Origin: Lanius collurio
Lineage: Eukaryota > Chordata > Aves > Passeriformes > Laniidae
Direction: 5' to 3'
Length of the DNA stretch: 64,000 bases
NCBI GenBank assembly: GCA_020086605.1
Contig: JACBWW010000029.1
Span: forward strand, 292,970-356,969
The position numbers were made by a program, and so were the translations under genes. The notes under the pieces were generated by a model. The model saw nothing but the letters and a program-made list of their open reading frames with translations, ran no database searches and had not been told where the DNA came from. Shown in pieces: positions 52,401-61,216 of this stretch (position 1 is the stretch's first letter; each line of letters starts with the position of its first letter).

Positions 52401-55400
52401 GGAATGAGTAGGGAATCGTGCTGGGACACTGGGAGCTGCAGGCTCCATGGTGCTGGTGTCAGCCTGGATTGCCCAGACTGGGGACAGGAGCTAGCCCAAG
52501 GTCTGCCTGTGAGCTGTGCTGGGCCATGCAGAGTAATCTCGCTGAGCAGAACCCCCAGCCCTTGCTGTGCTTGTTTCCATGCCCAGCCAGGCCCAGCGTA
52601 GTCACTGAACCCTTTCTCTTTGCACAGCCGTCGTGTTCTGACAGTCAAACTGACAGCCAGTCCCTGTGGTTCCCGAGCGAGGTGTGAGCCTCTGTCCCCA
52701 GTCCCCAGCTGGCTGAGCAGGACCCGTCAGTGCAAACAATGCATCATTGGCTGTGTCAGGTGGAATTAACTGACAGGCTCGTCACATTAGGCTCAGGCTC
52801 TGAGCTGGCAGCACCAGTGCTCTTGTGTCACTCGAGCTGGCTGTCTCTTCTATCCCCACCTCTGCAGCCATGGGAAATCTCTTCAGGCAGCACAGAGATA
52901 ATACAAGTAATGAAGTAGCTGGAGGGAGCAGCTCACTGGCAAGCAGGAGCATGGACTGACACATTCCTGTTGTATTAAGTTGCCTTCAGAGCGCTGTGTC
53001 CAAAGTTGTTACTGACCCTACTCCTCACACACATGGGTCCCCATTGCATCTCCCCATCCCCTCATGGGTTATGCTGATTTATCTAAAGGCAAACACCCAC
53101 AGCTCTGTTCCTGGTCCTTCCTTCTGTCCTGCCTTTGTGTTCCTCACTCTATCCCTTCTCATCTCTTACCTCCATCACTTCACTGTGAGACAAATGCAAA
53201 AAAGTTTAAAGAAAAATTGTGCTGACCTGACTCTCTCAAGAAATCTATTTATTTGAGAAATGCTTCAGGATTTTCAGATCCTGGCTAACAGTGACAAAAA
53301 GAGGCAGAAGAGGCTTTTTGGTTGTTTTTTTGTTTCAAAGCTGGAACAGTTGCTGCAGCAAGATCGGAATCTGGTCTACTGGGCTCTTAGTGTTTCACTG
53401 CTCTAACCATCCTGGAGGATCTCTCAAAATTAGATGGCTTTTGGGTCTGTTTGTCCTCTTGTCACACACTTGGGAAGGCATTAGGTTTTCCAGGAGAGAA
53501 GCTGTTAGGAGTGGGTAGGTAGAAGCACTGGTAGCCAGAGGTCTGTGGGGACCCTGTGAGGGCATCCCCCCATGCCATGTGCTGGACCCTGTCCCTGGGT
53601 TGCCAACACTCTGCTCCTCATCCCACAGGTGCCCGTGCTTCGGCCCATGGACCTCATGGTGGAGGCCACTCCCCGGAGGGTGTTCGCCAACGCACACACC
53701 TACCACATCAACTCCATCTCCGTCAACAGCGACTACGAGACCTACATGTCAGCGGATGACCTGAGGATAAACCTGTGGAATTTTGAAATCACAAATCAAA
53801 GTTTTAGTATCCTTTGGTGTGTGTGGCTCTGGGGACAGCCATGGGTCCCAGTGAAGTGCTTCCCAAGGGAAGCGGCAGGGCCATGCTCATGGGGATGGGG
53901 ACAGGGCGGGCAGTGTGGCAGCTGGCTTAGCCTCACACCTGGTTGTGATGACTCGGTACAGGAGCTTCCCCCCTCTAACAAGGCTGGCAGGGGTTCGGGA
54001 GTACAAAATAGTGCTGTCTGCTGGGCACCTGACTGCAGAGTGCTGGAGGTCCCCAGTCCCACGGGTCATTATCGAGGCACTGCCCTCTCATCTCTGCCTG
54101 TGCTGCCAGTGGGATACTGGGCTGATGCATCCGGCAGTCACATGGGGCTGCTCCCTCCATGGCACAGGGTTCAGCTGGCATTGCCACCACTGCTGCTGTC
54201 ACGTGGTGTGTGGGTGACACATTCCTGAATTTGCCTGCAGGGTCTGGTGTGGCAGGCCGAGGGAGGGGGATCTACAGGTGATGGAGGAGACAGATGCCTT
54301 GGGGGAGATGGAAGCACTAATGGTGTGGCCCCCATTACACCAGTGTGTGACAGGCTGCCAGTCACCGCTCTACAAATGAGGTTGTGACAGTCACCCTTGT
54401 AACAAATACATTGGAAATAATAACACAGGGCACGAATCATTGGTGATATTTATAAGGTGTTTCCTGCTGAGAAGTCCCTGGGGCATTGTTTAGGCAGATG
54501 GAGAGGATTTTGGCAGTCACAGGCATGTGGCTGTGGGAGTGTAGGGCTGCAGGAGATTAGGACTGTGATGCCTGATTATTTTCAAGGATGAGGGTGAGGA
54601 GCACTAAATCTGTGTCAAACCTCAGAGAATTCACATGGCCTGAGGGACTTGGGAGTTTTCTGTTGGTTGTTGTGCCCCGGGCTTTGCTGCCATTGCTGTT
54701 TTCAGTGTGGTTACTCACCGTGCCACAATGTTGCACTAAAAGACATTTACTGAGGCCTGGGGTGGGTGAGCAGATCAGGTATCATGCCCCACAGAGGGTC
54801 TTCCAGCCATGGTACCAGAGCTGGGGTTCCCAGCTTAGCAGAAGACGTGCCGGGTGTTGGCTTTCCCCCATGCAGCTGTGAGCTGGTCCCACTCCATGCT
54901 GCGGTTTCAGGTGTGGTGGTGGTGCCTGCGCAGAACTCATGGTTTGCAGGGGTTGAGGGGAAGCCCTGGTGCCCAGAGACATCAGCAGGAAGGGGCGCAG
55001 GGTCTGGGCTAGGCTGCATGGGCTCCTTGACCAGCCCTGCCAGACATCGTGGACATCAAGCCAGCCAACATGGAGGAGCTGACAGAGGTGATCACAGCCG
55101 CTGAGTTCCACCCGCACCACTGCAACACCTTTGTGTACAGCAGCAGCAAGGGCACCATCCGCCTGTGTGACATGCGCACTGCTGCCCTCTGCGACCGCCA
55201 CGCCAAGTGTGAGTGTGGCCGCCATTGGCCCCTTGGGTTAAAAAAGAACAAAAAAGGGAGTATGGAGACTGCCTGGGCTTGGGTCTGCCCTAGCACCTTG
55301 TCCCCTTCTCCCCCGGTGTTCCAGGCTGCGGTTCCCATGGCCCCTCAGCCTCTCGCACCTCTGCCTGTCCACGAGAGGAGCACCTTCCCTGAGTCTTGGC

Positions 55401-58400
55401 CAAGACTTAACCTTAGGGGGAGCAAGTTAAAACCACCAGAGTGATGTTTTGGGTCCAAGGGGTTGCGGGGATGTCAATGTGCAGCCACTGCTGAGCTGTC
55501 AGTGCTGGAGACAGGCTCAGAGGCAGTGATGTGGAGCAGCTGATAATGCCAGTAGAAGCAATCCTGTTTGGAAAGGATATGGAAAAGTGAGGAAAAGCCC
55601 TGTTGGAGTTTTGCAGTTATTTCCTGATAGCAAAAGGCATTGGGCTTTCCACTTGCTTTTTTGAAGAGCCGTTTATGATTGTACCTGCCAAGCTCTTGAA
55701 CTGCAGGCTAGAGGCACAACCCACTTCCCCCAGGACCTGCTCCTCTTCCTCCTTGCCTGCTGTCTGCAGTGCTGCAGTATTGCTGAACGGTTGTTCTTTG
55801 CTGAAAGCATCTTCAGCTTTGGGTAGAAATAAGAAGCTGCTGTCAGGTAACTGACAGCTGCAGCTTCACCCTCTGATGTTGCAGGAGTGTCCCAACAACA
55901 ATCCGTCCTCCCTGTATGTGTCTGACAGTGCTGCCTTTGGGTGAGCCCCAGCCATGCTGCTGATCCCTGGGCATGGGGCAGAAAGGCCAGCAGCCCCTGA
56001 GCAGCAGGATCATCCCGTGGACAGTGCAGCCTTTCAGGCCATCTCATGGTTCAGTCTGCTCCTCTTGGAGAGGGAGCTGGGAAGGCTGCTGCAGAAGGAG
56101 GGAGCTGGCAAAGGCAGCTGGTGCAAGCAGGGCAGCACCTGCTCAGTGCCAGAGAAAGTAGGTTTGTTGTGTAAGAGAGAATTAGTGCTCAGAAATCCTT
56201 TCCATGAGCTCAGCAGCCCAGATCTGCTTCTGCAGCAGGAGCAAAGCCACACAAAAGCCTTCAGCCCAAAGCAAAAATAGTTTCCCCAAGCCCCTGCTCT
56301 GCCCGACCACTGGCTTTGGTTCAGAGACCCACTCAGGGACTGGGCAGCACCAGCTGTGTGCTGGGCCCCCCATCTTGGCATCTCCTCTCTGTCTGTGTGT
56401 GTGCTGGGACCCCAGTGCCAGCCGAGCCCCTGCTGCTGCCAGTGCAAGGACTTGGGAGAGTCCACACATCCCACAGCGGAGCAGGTGGCCATGGCCCTGC
56501 TGCCTATTCCCAGAGGCATCCAGTGACCGAGCCCTTACTAGGAGTGCCTCATGACTGACCTGTTAAGAGCAAGAGAGACATGTCCTGGGTTCAGCTGCTT
56601 TCTGGCTGCCTGAGATTTTTTATTTTTTTTTTTGTTGCTATCACTTTTTCTATTGAAAAACCTCCAGGTTTCTGCCAGTGATGAAAGGCCGGAGCTCTGG
56701 GTCCTGCTGTGGGCAGTGCCTTTTCTGCATTGTAGAGATAATCTATATGGGCACTTCAGACATTTTTCCCACTATACTGGAACCCCAGGGCTTGGTGAGA
56801 GGGTGATAAATCTAAGCACATGTGGGTGCTGGGTATGGCACCATGTGAGTGCTCCCTCCCAGAAGCTTCCTGTGGTGCCGGAACAGGGTGGCGGGTCCCT
56901 GGCCTGAGATCAGGGAGCTGCTGCCTCAACTAATGCTGGGGCTTGTTGTTTCCTCTTGCACAGTTTTTGAAGAGCCTGAAGACCCAAGTAACCGGTCATT
57001 TTTTTCTGAGATCATCTCCTCAATCTCTGATGTCAAATTCAGCCACAGTGGAAGGTACATCATGACCCGGGACTACCTCACTGTCAAGGTGTGGGACTTG
57101 AACATGGAGAACCGGCCCATTGAGACCTACCAGGTGAGTGTGGCACAGCCAGGTGCATGCAGCAGTGGGGCACCCACTAAGTTCCTTCTTGAGCCACACT
57201 TGGCCAGTGGCAGGAGTGGCAGGTACGCACCTGATGTGTGGGAGCTTTATGCCTGTACATGGTGGAAAGCAAACAGTTGTTAAATGTGAGCTTGAGTGGC
57301 CTGGTGAGTTGTCACCATGACCCTGGGCTGGGGTGGGTGAGGAGAGGAAGCTCAGGTGCTGGCAGCCGGGAGAGCCAGGGGAAGGCCTTGTGCAGAGCAG
57401 TAGCCCTGTCACTGTCATCCTTTGCCTGGGAATGTCCCCTGGCACTGCCTGGTGGTGCCCAAGCCATGTGCAAAGTGTGGCTGGAGGTGCTTGGAGAAGA
57501 ATGGTGGCTGTGGGACGGCACAGGATGCCAGGCAGTGCCCAGTGCTGCCAGCTGTGGCAAGTGTGGGGCTGGGCTGGGTGTGCCAGCCCCCAGTGAACCA
57601 GGCTGAGTTTGCCAGTCCCAGGGTTGTGCTGGTCAGTGTGGGGACCTCATCCTGTCTCTCCCACCGGCAGGTCCACGACTACCTGCGGAGCAAGCTCTGC
57701 TCACTCTACGAGAATGACTGCATCTTTGACAAGTTTGAGTGCGTCTGGAACGGGTCTGACAGGTGAGCATGTGGCGGCGTGGCTGCGTTCAGCCCAGAGA
57801 TGCTCGCTTCGGTTTGGCCCAAGGAGTCCCAGGGCCCCTTGGCTGGGTGCGGGGTCTGGAGAGGTGCAGCAGGGACCATCCACACCTGCAGCCTCTACGC
57901 AGGTGGGGACATCTGAGGGTCCCGCTCTCTCCTGGACAGAATCAGTTCCGCCTCTCTGTTACCCACAGCTGGAAGAAGGTGGTAATGGGTTTAGCTCCAG
58001 ATTGCCAAAATCTGGGGATAATGAGTGTCCAGGTGTGACTCACACCAAGATGCGTGGCAGGAAGTGTGTGAGCCCCTGGCAGGACTGTTGTGGCTTTTTG
58101 TCTGAGTCATCAGAGTGAGCTGACAAGGCACAACCAGGCCTGAGACAAATTCCAGCGCTAACCTAAATCTCATTATGCCTCTGAATATTTAGTCTGCCTC
58201 TGATCACCAGCAGTTTGCCTCTGAAAAGGTGTGAAAATCATCTGTCCTTCCCCATTTCAGTGTCATCATGACCGGCTCATACAACAACTTCTTCCGCATG
58301 TTCGACCGCAACACCAAGCGTGATGTGACGCTGGAGGCGTCGCGGGAGAACAGCAAACCCCGTGCCATCCTCAAACCCCGCAAGGTCTGTGTGGGTGGAA

Positions 58401-58540
58401 AGCGCAGGAAAGATGAGATCAGCGTGGACAGTCTGGACTTTAGCAAAAAGATCCTGCACACAGCTTGGCACCCCTCCGAGAACATCATTGCTGTGGCCGC
58501 CACGAACAACCTGTACATATTCCAGGACAAGGTTAACTAG
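16366..58540 (+). CDS. PPP2R2B: PP2A regulatory subunit B, beta isoform (B55-beta), nine coding exons
   Basis: The coding exons are 16366-16435, 44747-44844, 46142-46307, 47634-47746, 53629-53806, 55044-55208, 56964-57133, 57671-57762 and 58261-58540. They join in phase to 1332 nt (443 residues plus TAG), the usual length of B-beta-1. The protein is a seven-bladed WD40 propeller that binds the PP2A scaffold A and catalytic C subunits and selects substrates. B-beta is largely neuronal in mammals. Family signatures in order are a TRKI...[12 protein letters not shown]-terminus, [20 protein letters not shown] (residues 24-43), [80 protein letters not shown], and a C-terminus ending [20 protein letters not shown] and the N-terminus separate it from the A, C and D paralogues. 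The TCERG1 neighbour in convergent orientation agrees with the mammalian PPP2R2B locus. A second human N-terminus (B-beta-2, mitochondria-directed) was not found. Confidence 0.96.
22071..22135 (-). mobile_element. CR1 LINE 3'-end fragment
   Basis: Begins with the AGAATCATAGAATCAT repeat that is the reverse complement of the typical CR1 tail. It then runs through TTAAGGTTGAAAAAGATCTC and CAAGATCACTGAGTCCAGAC, the reverse complement of the conserved CR1 3' terminus. Only about 65 bp is recognisable. Confidence 0.8.
29440..29490 (-). mobile_element. Possible degenerate CR1 3'-end remnant
   Basis: The CATAGATTTTTGAGGTTGGA AGGGAC segment resembles the reverse complement of a CR1 3' end. The match is short and the flanks are not clearly CR1-like. 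Confidence 0.35.
33332..33390 (-). mobile_element. Possible degenerate CR1 tail remnant
   Basis: AGAATCATAGATTCGTAGCA GAATCAC resembles the reverse-complemented CR1 tail repeat (AGAATCAT units). The sequence that follows is too diverged to confirm. Confidence 0.3.
36607..36745 (+). mobile_element. tRNA-Ile-derived SINE with CR1-like tail (TguSINE1-like)
   Basis: The 5' part (to about 36681) is tRNA-Ile-like. It has an A-box-like TTAGCTCTGCTGGTTAGA, GATAATGCCAAGGTTGTG across the anticodon and variable region, and a B box GGTTCAATCCC, with a truncated or mutated acceptor stem. The 3' part carries GGTCTCTTCCAACTCAGAAT followed by ATTCTGTGATT, which resembles the CR1 3' terminus used for LINE-dependent retrotransposition. 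This head-plus-tail structure is that described for TguSINE1 in songbirds. It is not a working tRNA gene: the acceptor stem does not pair and the tail is fused directly. It is the best clue that the host is a passerine. Confidence 0.8.
38111..38200. repeat. TGCCR pentanucleotide array
   Basis: A run of TGCCA, TGCCG, TGCTG and TGTTG pentamers, purest (TGCCA/TGCCG) at 38146-38188. A related pentamer composition recurs at 44.34 kb in the same intron. Confidence 0.85.
39885..40348 (+). mobile_element. CR1 LINE 3' end, 5'-truncated
   Basis: About 460 bp of CR1 in + orientation. Translated pieces match the C-terminal end of the CR1 reverse-transcriptase [23 protein letters not shown], then [19 protein letters not shown] with F/ER following, then a frame-broken CATCCTTGGAGGTATGTAAC / GTGTAGATGTGGC region. 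The copy ends in the standard 3' UTR and the tail ATGATTCCATGATTCTGTG. It is 5'-truncated as most CR1 copies are and contains stops, so it is inactive. Confidence 0.93.
40671..40795. repeat. Imperfect minisatellite of about 35 bp units
   Basis: Three to four diverged copies of a unit containing GGATGCTCTGGGAGCAAGGAC or GGAGGCTCCAGGAGCAGGGA, joined by GATGTGCC-like spacers, starting about 320 bp after the CR1 tail. Confidence 0.6.
43395..43530. promoter_or_regulatory. Short CpG-rich patch in intron 1
   Basis: About 130 bp with clustered CpGs (for example CTCGGAGCGCTCCG near 43413, GTGCGTGCGCAG-like sequence near 43455, GCCGCCGTGG near 43475) in otherwise CpG-poor intron, 1.2 kb before exon 2. 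It could be a small internal promoter or a remnant of a GC-rich repeat. No coding exon was recognised. Confidence 0.25.
44341..44415. repeat. 15-bp minisatellite (CAGTGCCATGCCATG)n
   Basis: Four consecutive 15-bp units at 44351-44410 (three CAGTGCCATGCCATG, one CTGTGCCATGCCATG) with partial copies on both sides. Because 15 is a multiple of 3 the array stays open in several frames on both strands, which produces spurious Ala-Trp-His and Cys-His-Ala type peptides. Confidence 0.95.
44747..44844 (+). CDS. PPP2R2B: PPP2R2B coding exon 2
   Basis: 98 nt, residues 24-56, covering the first propeller blade ([20 protein letters not shown], then [13 protein letters not shown]). Acceptor TTTACCAG, donor GTAAGT. 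Starts in phase 1 and ends in phase 0. Confidence 0.96.
44845..46141 (+). other. PPP2R2B: PPP2R2B intron 2
   Basis: 1.3 kb. Starts GTAAGT and ends TCCGCAG. Its 3' part contains the C/T-rich minisatellite at 45829-46016. No other element recognised. Confidence 0.9.
45829..46016. repeat. Polypyrimidine minisatellite upstream of exon 3
   Basis: About 190 bp of imperfect repeats of a CCATTCCCNNT / GTTTCTGCT type on the + strand, almost purely pyrimidine with regular A and G interruptions. It ends 125 bp before the exon 3 acceptor. Confidence 0.85.
46142..46307 (+). CDS. PPP2R2B: PPP2R2B coding exon 3
   Basis: 166 nt, residues 57-111 plus one base. Encodes [20 protein letters not shown] and [20 protein letters not shown]. 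Acceptor CCGCAG, donor G|GTATGT. Confidence 0.97.
46308..47633 (+). other. PPP2R2B: PPP2R2B intron 3
   Basis: 1.3 kb. Donor GTATGT, acceptor CACTCAG. AT-rich in the middle. No repeat or exon recognised. Confidence 0.9.
47634..47746 (+). CDS. PPP2R2B: PPP2R2B coding exon 4
   Basis: 113 nt, residues 112-149 ([20 protein letters not shown] ... MITMLR). Together with the start of exon 5 it corresponds to the hairpin arm of blade 2 that contacts the A scaffold in the known B55-alpha holoenzyme structure. The segment DPSMITMLR differs from human DPATITTLR (from memory). Donor GTGAGT. Confidence 0.97.
47747..53628 (+). other. PPP2R2B: PPP2R2B intron 4
   Basis: 5.9 kb. Donor GTGAGT, acceptor TCCCACAG. 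Contains a 17-bp tandem duplication at 50203-50236. No mobile element or exon recognised. Confidence 0.9.
50203..50236. repeat. 17-bp perfect tandem duplication
   Basis: AGGAGCTCAGCTGCTGG occurs twice with no spacer. The unit contains the short palindromes GAGCTC and CAGCTG. Confidence 0.95.
53629..53806 (+). CDS. PPP2R2B: PPP2R2B coding exon 5
   Basis: 178 nt, residues 150-208 plus one base of Asn209. Encodes [40 protein letters not shown] and [15 protein letters not shown]. The donor is A|GTATCC, a weak match at +4 and +5. It is fixed by phase and by the N-I-V-D continuation in exon 6. Confidence 0.96.
53807..55043 (+). other. PPP2R2B: PPP2R2B intron 5
   Basis: 1.2 kb. Donor GTATCC, acceptor CCTGCCAG. 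No repeat or exon recognised. Confidence 0.9.
55044..55208 (+). CDS. PPP2R2B: PPP2R2B coding exon 6
   Basis: 165 nt, residues 209-263 plus one base. Encodes [40 protein letters not shown] and [12 protein letters not shown]. Donor T|GTGAGT. Confidence 0.97.
55209..56963 (+). other. PPP2R2B: PPP2R2B intron 6
   Basis: 1.8 kb. Donor GTGAGT, acceptor CTTGCACAG. A T-rich tract lies at about 56619-56635. No mobile element recognised. Confidence 0.9.
56964..57133 (+). CDS. PPP2R2B: PPP2R2B coding exon 7
   Basis: 170 nt, residues 264-320. Encodes [40 protein letters not shown] and [17 protein letters not shown]. Ends in phase 0. Donor GTGAGT. Confidence 0.97.
57134..57670 (+). other. PPP2R2B: PPP2R2B intron 7
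   Basis: 537 bp. Donor GTGAGT, acceptor CCGGCAG. Nothing else recognised. Confidence 0.9.
57671..57762 (+). CDS. PPP2R2B: PPP2R2B coding exon 8
   Basis: 92 nt, residues 321-350 plus two bases of Ser351. Encodes [20 protein letters not shown] and [10 protein letters not shown]. Donor AG|GTGAGC. Confidence 0.97.
57763..58260 (+). other. PPP2R2B: PPP2R2B intron 8
   Basis: 498 bp. Donor GTGAGC, acceptor CCCATTTCAG. Nothing else recognised. Confidence 0.9.
58261..58540 (+). CDS. PPP2R2B: PPP2R2B coding exon 9 (terminal)
   Basis: 280 nt, residues 351-443 and the TAG stop at 58538-58540. Encodes the last blade: [60 protein letters not shown] and [13 protein letters not shown]. The 3' UTR follows in the same exon. 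Confidence 0.97.
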
Positions 58541-58602
58541 GAGGACCAGGTGTTCTTTAGGAGTCTCATGTACTGATAACAGTAAACACATATTTTAAAC
58601 TG

Positions 58603-58690
58603 TTTTCTTTCTCTCTCTCTTTCTCTCTTTCTTTCTCTCCCTTTCTTTCTCTCTGTTTCTTTGTTTTCCTTTCCTTCCTGTTCTTTGTTC
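58603..58690. repeat. C/T microsatellite tract in the PPP2R2B 3' UTR
   Basis: A nearly pure pyrimidine run of CT dinucleotides and TTTC/TTTCT units on the + strand, beginning 60 bp after the stop codon. In the mRNA it would be a long CU-rich stretch of the kind that binds PTB-type proteins (inference). Confidence 0.9.
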
Positions 58691-59404
58691 AGTTCCTGCT
58701 CTGCAGATTGCGGCTGTGCAGAGGAGCACTGGGGCACCCCGGCCCAGGGGCCACTGGGGGCACCCCCCAGACACCACATTTACATGGGGAGAGCTGAGAC
58801 TTCTTGCAGGGCAGTGTGAGGATGCTAAGCCTGGCTGTCCCATGTCCCCAGGCAGTGACCCTCTGCCATGGCTGAGGGGGTAATGTGGAGGGGGCTGTCG
58901 GCTGGGGAAGGGATTGATGGGGTAACACACCGTGGCCTCTGGCCAGCTCTGGTGGCAGTGGTCCCACTCCAATTGCTTTAAACTTGATCCCAGAAATATT
59001 CCACCTGTTGTGTTGAAGATTGCAATGTTGCCTCCCTTTGCCATTTTCTACATTTGTCTTTTTATGACAATTATTTTGTGTTTCACCAACAGAGACAGCA
59101 AAACCAAACATAAAACAGAAAAGTTCAGTTTTGCAATGGACAAGCTTAAGGGGGGGGGGTATGTGCTGCACCCCCAGACGTGTCTGCTCCAGCCAGGTTG
59201 CCCCCCCAGCCCCCAGAACCCTCCTGAGGATTTGGCTTTGTAGATACTGTGGTGCCTTCTTTGGTATATGAAATACCTTTATAAACGATGCTTCCGACCT
59301 GCATTGATCGCAAACCAAATCAACCCTGGGCTCTGCTGCAGTTCTGGGCTTTGCTTTGGTCATTTTCCTCATTCTGTTGTGAGCTCTTGCATGTTGTGAC
59401 TGAC

Positions 59405-59444
59405 TGTCTCTCTCTGTCTCTCTCTGTCTCTCTCTGTCTCTCTT
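59405..59444. repeat. (TGTCTCTCTC)4 tandem repeat
   Basis: Four 10-bp units, perfect except for the final base of the last copy. Confidence 0.95.
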
Positions 59445-59453
59445 TTTAAATTA

Positions 59454-59466
59454 ATTTATTTATTTA
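59454..59466 (+). promoter_or_regulatory. PPP2R2B: AU-rich element in the PPP2R2B 3' UTR
   Basis: Three overlapping ATTTA pentamers starting at 59454, 59458 and 59462, including the UUAUUUAUU nonamer. Such elements recruit mRNA-decay or stabilising proteins when inside the 3' UTR. Confidence 0.5.
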
Positions 59467-59604
59467 TTCAATTTTTTTAAAGATAAAGTAAAAGTTGCTA
59501 ATTTATGACCCAAAAAAGAATACAACTGTATATTGCTGTTAGCCCCTGACTGTGTCAGAGAGAGGCTGTCTGCAGTCCTACCTTATAATAACAATGATAA
59601 TCAT

Positions 59605-59610
59605 AATAAA
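59605..59610 (+). terminator. PPP2R2B: Candidate poly(A) signal AATAAA, PPP2R2B
   Basis: A canonical hexamer about 1.07 kb after the stop codon. One of three + strand candidates. Confidence 0.4.
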
Positions 59611-59697
59611 ACCAGTAACTCTTTCTCTTTGCATGGCGAGGCTGCCTCTTTCTACTCTACAGATTGGTCAGGTCCCTCTTTACTTGAGCAACTGTTC

Positions 59698-59703
59698 AAT
59701 AAA
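59698..59703 (+). terminator. PPP2R2B: Candidate poly(A) signal AATAAA, PPP2R2B
   Basis: A canonical hexamer followed by an A-run. 1.16 kb after the stop codon. Confidence 0.4.
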
Positions 59704-60159
59704 AAAAAGATTGACTGGATTTTCTGTAAATCTGAAAACAGCTCCTGCAGCACGAGGCAAATGAAGTCAATTACAAAATTCACAATTACGAAATTCAACA
59801 CCGTCCCTTTGGCAGTGGCTCCACCAGGGTGACCCTGTTGCCATCCCTCCCATGGGAGCAGCCGGCACCCCCAGCACCCAAGCCCTTCAGGGACACGAGT
59901 CACCAAGGGCCAGATGTCCCCGGGACAGCCTCTCTGCGGGCACCACGAGGCTCACAGCAGGTCCCAACCAGGGAAAGGAACTGCTACACACCCTCAGAGC
60001 TCACGGACTGCACAGAAAACCAGGAGCTGGTTGGAGGCAGGGGCCCCCCGCGCACCACTTTTGGAGGAGCCATCCCAAAGGAAGAAAAAAGTGCACTGGC
60101 TTATGGATTTATTCCAAGGGATGGCTTTCAGGAGTAACTTTTTTTTTATGAAATGGTAA

Positions 60160-60165
60160 AATAAA
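60160..60165 (+). terminator. PPP2R2B: Candidate poly(A) signal AATAAA, PPP2R2B
   Basis: A canonical hexamer 1.62 kb after the stop codon. T/GT-rich sequence follows within 60 bp (TCTTTTTTGGTTCTGT near 60203), a plausible downstream element. Confidence 0.5.
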
Positions 60166-61057
60166 ATAGCAAGAGTAAACGAACCATTTTATAAGAAAAT
60201 GCTCTTTTTTGGTTCTGTAAGGAAAGCCTGTGCTGCAGTGTCAGAAGTAAAGTTGTCCCAAACGTGTCTGTGTGGAGTCTGTGCCTGTTGTGCGGGGGAC
60301 GGTGGCTCTGCAGTGTCTAAAGGCTGCCAGGGGATCCCTGAGACCCCAGGAATTTGGGGTCCCGCTGAGGGCCTGGAACAGGAACAATGGGGCACTGTAT
60401 AATGTGGGAGTGGGAGCACTTGCAGGTCCCCCACTGCTGGTGTTATCCAGCTCCAATCCTCATGATGCTACCTCCACTCCCAGCAAAGGCATCAACCTAC
60501 ACTGGTTTCATACGGTTTGGTACCCCCACACAAATGGAAGGGGCAGACACCAAGAGGGGAGGGACACTTGCTGTGACTTTAGGGCATACATTGTCACTAG
60601 GAGCACCACATTTCACTGTCAGCAGCACAAGTCTCCCCAGGCTGTCTCAATTTTTGGCAAACAATCCCTATCTCTTGATGCTCAGCCTGCAAGTCCTGGT
60701 CCTGGCCACCAACTGCTGACAAGAAATCACTTGTCAGGGTGGGGAAGGAGTCTGTTCCTCCTCTCAGATCAAGAGCCACATGTAAACACAAGCAGCACAA
60801 AGAAACTGGCTCTGCAAGCCATTCGAGCTCATGTTTAAGCAACAGACAAAAGAACTAAACTGGAAAATCATTCTCACCCCCTTGCCCACATCTTGACCCC
60901 ACACTGCTCAGAGCCACAGGCTCTGTTCTGCCAAACACAGCCACGAATGTAGGCAGTATCACTTCGCTCATTTGCTTTACTCATAAATTCACAAGTCCAA
61001 CAAAATCCAACAGAAACTGGGGTTAGGCCTGTACAATCCATATATAAAAAGGGTTGG

Positions 61058-61063
61058 TTTATT
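61058..61063 (-). terminator. TCERG1: Candidate poly(A) signal AATAAA, TCERG1
   Basis: TTTATT on the + strand, so AATAAA on the - strand, 880 bp after the TCERG1 stop codon. Confidence 0.4.
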
Positions 61064-61210
61064 GTAGTTCAAATACATAAACTGAACAATCCCAACATTT
61101 CAAAATTAAACTTTAGAAACACAAGTTTAACATTCAAAACAGGAGTATAGTTTACAAGAATTGCCCAGAGGGGGTATGCAGAGTCTAACCCAGAAGTATG
61201 TAAAGATCAC

Positions 61211-61216
61211 TTTATT
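61211..61216 (-). terminator. TCERG1: Candidate poly(A) signal AATAAA, TCERG1
   Basis: TTTATT on the + strand, so AATAAA on the - strand, 727 bp after the TCERG1 stop codon. Confidence 0.45.

Larger units (their letters stand above)
58541..60190 (+). other. PPP2R2B: PPP2R2B 3' UTR region
   Basis: No coding sequence follows the stop. The stretch contains a C/T-rich tract (58603-58690), a G10 run near 59150, a 10-bp repeat array (59405-59444), an AU-rich element (59454-59466) and AATAAA signals at 59605, 59698 and 60160. Its exact 3' end cannot be fixed from sequence. Confidence 0.7.

Noticed and set aside
16366..58540. Assignment to PPP2R2A, PPP2R2C or PPP2R2D
   Set aside because: The N-terminus [24 protein letters not shown] and the ending at DKVN fit the beta isoform. 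The neighbouring TCERG1 supports the PPP2R2B locus.
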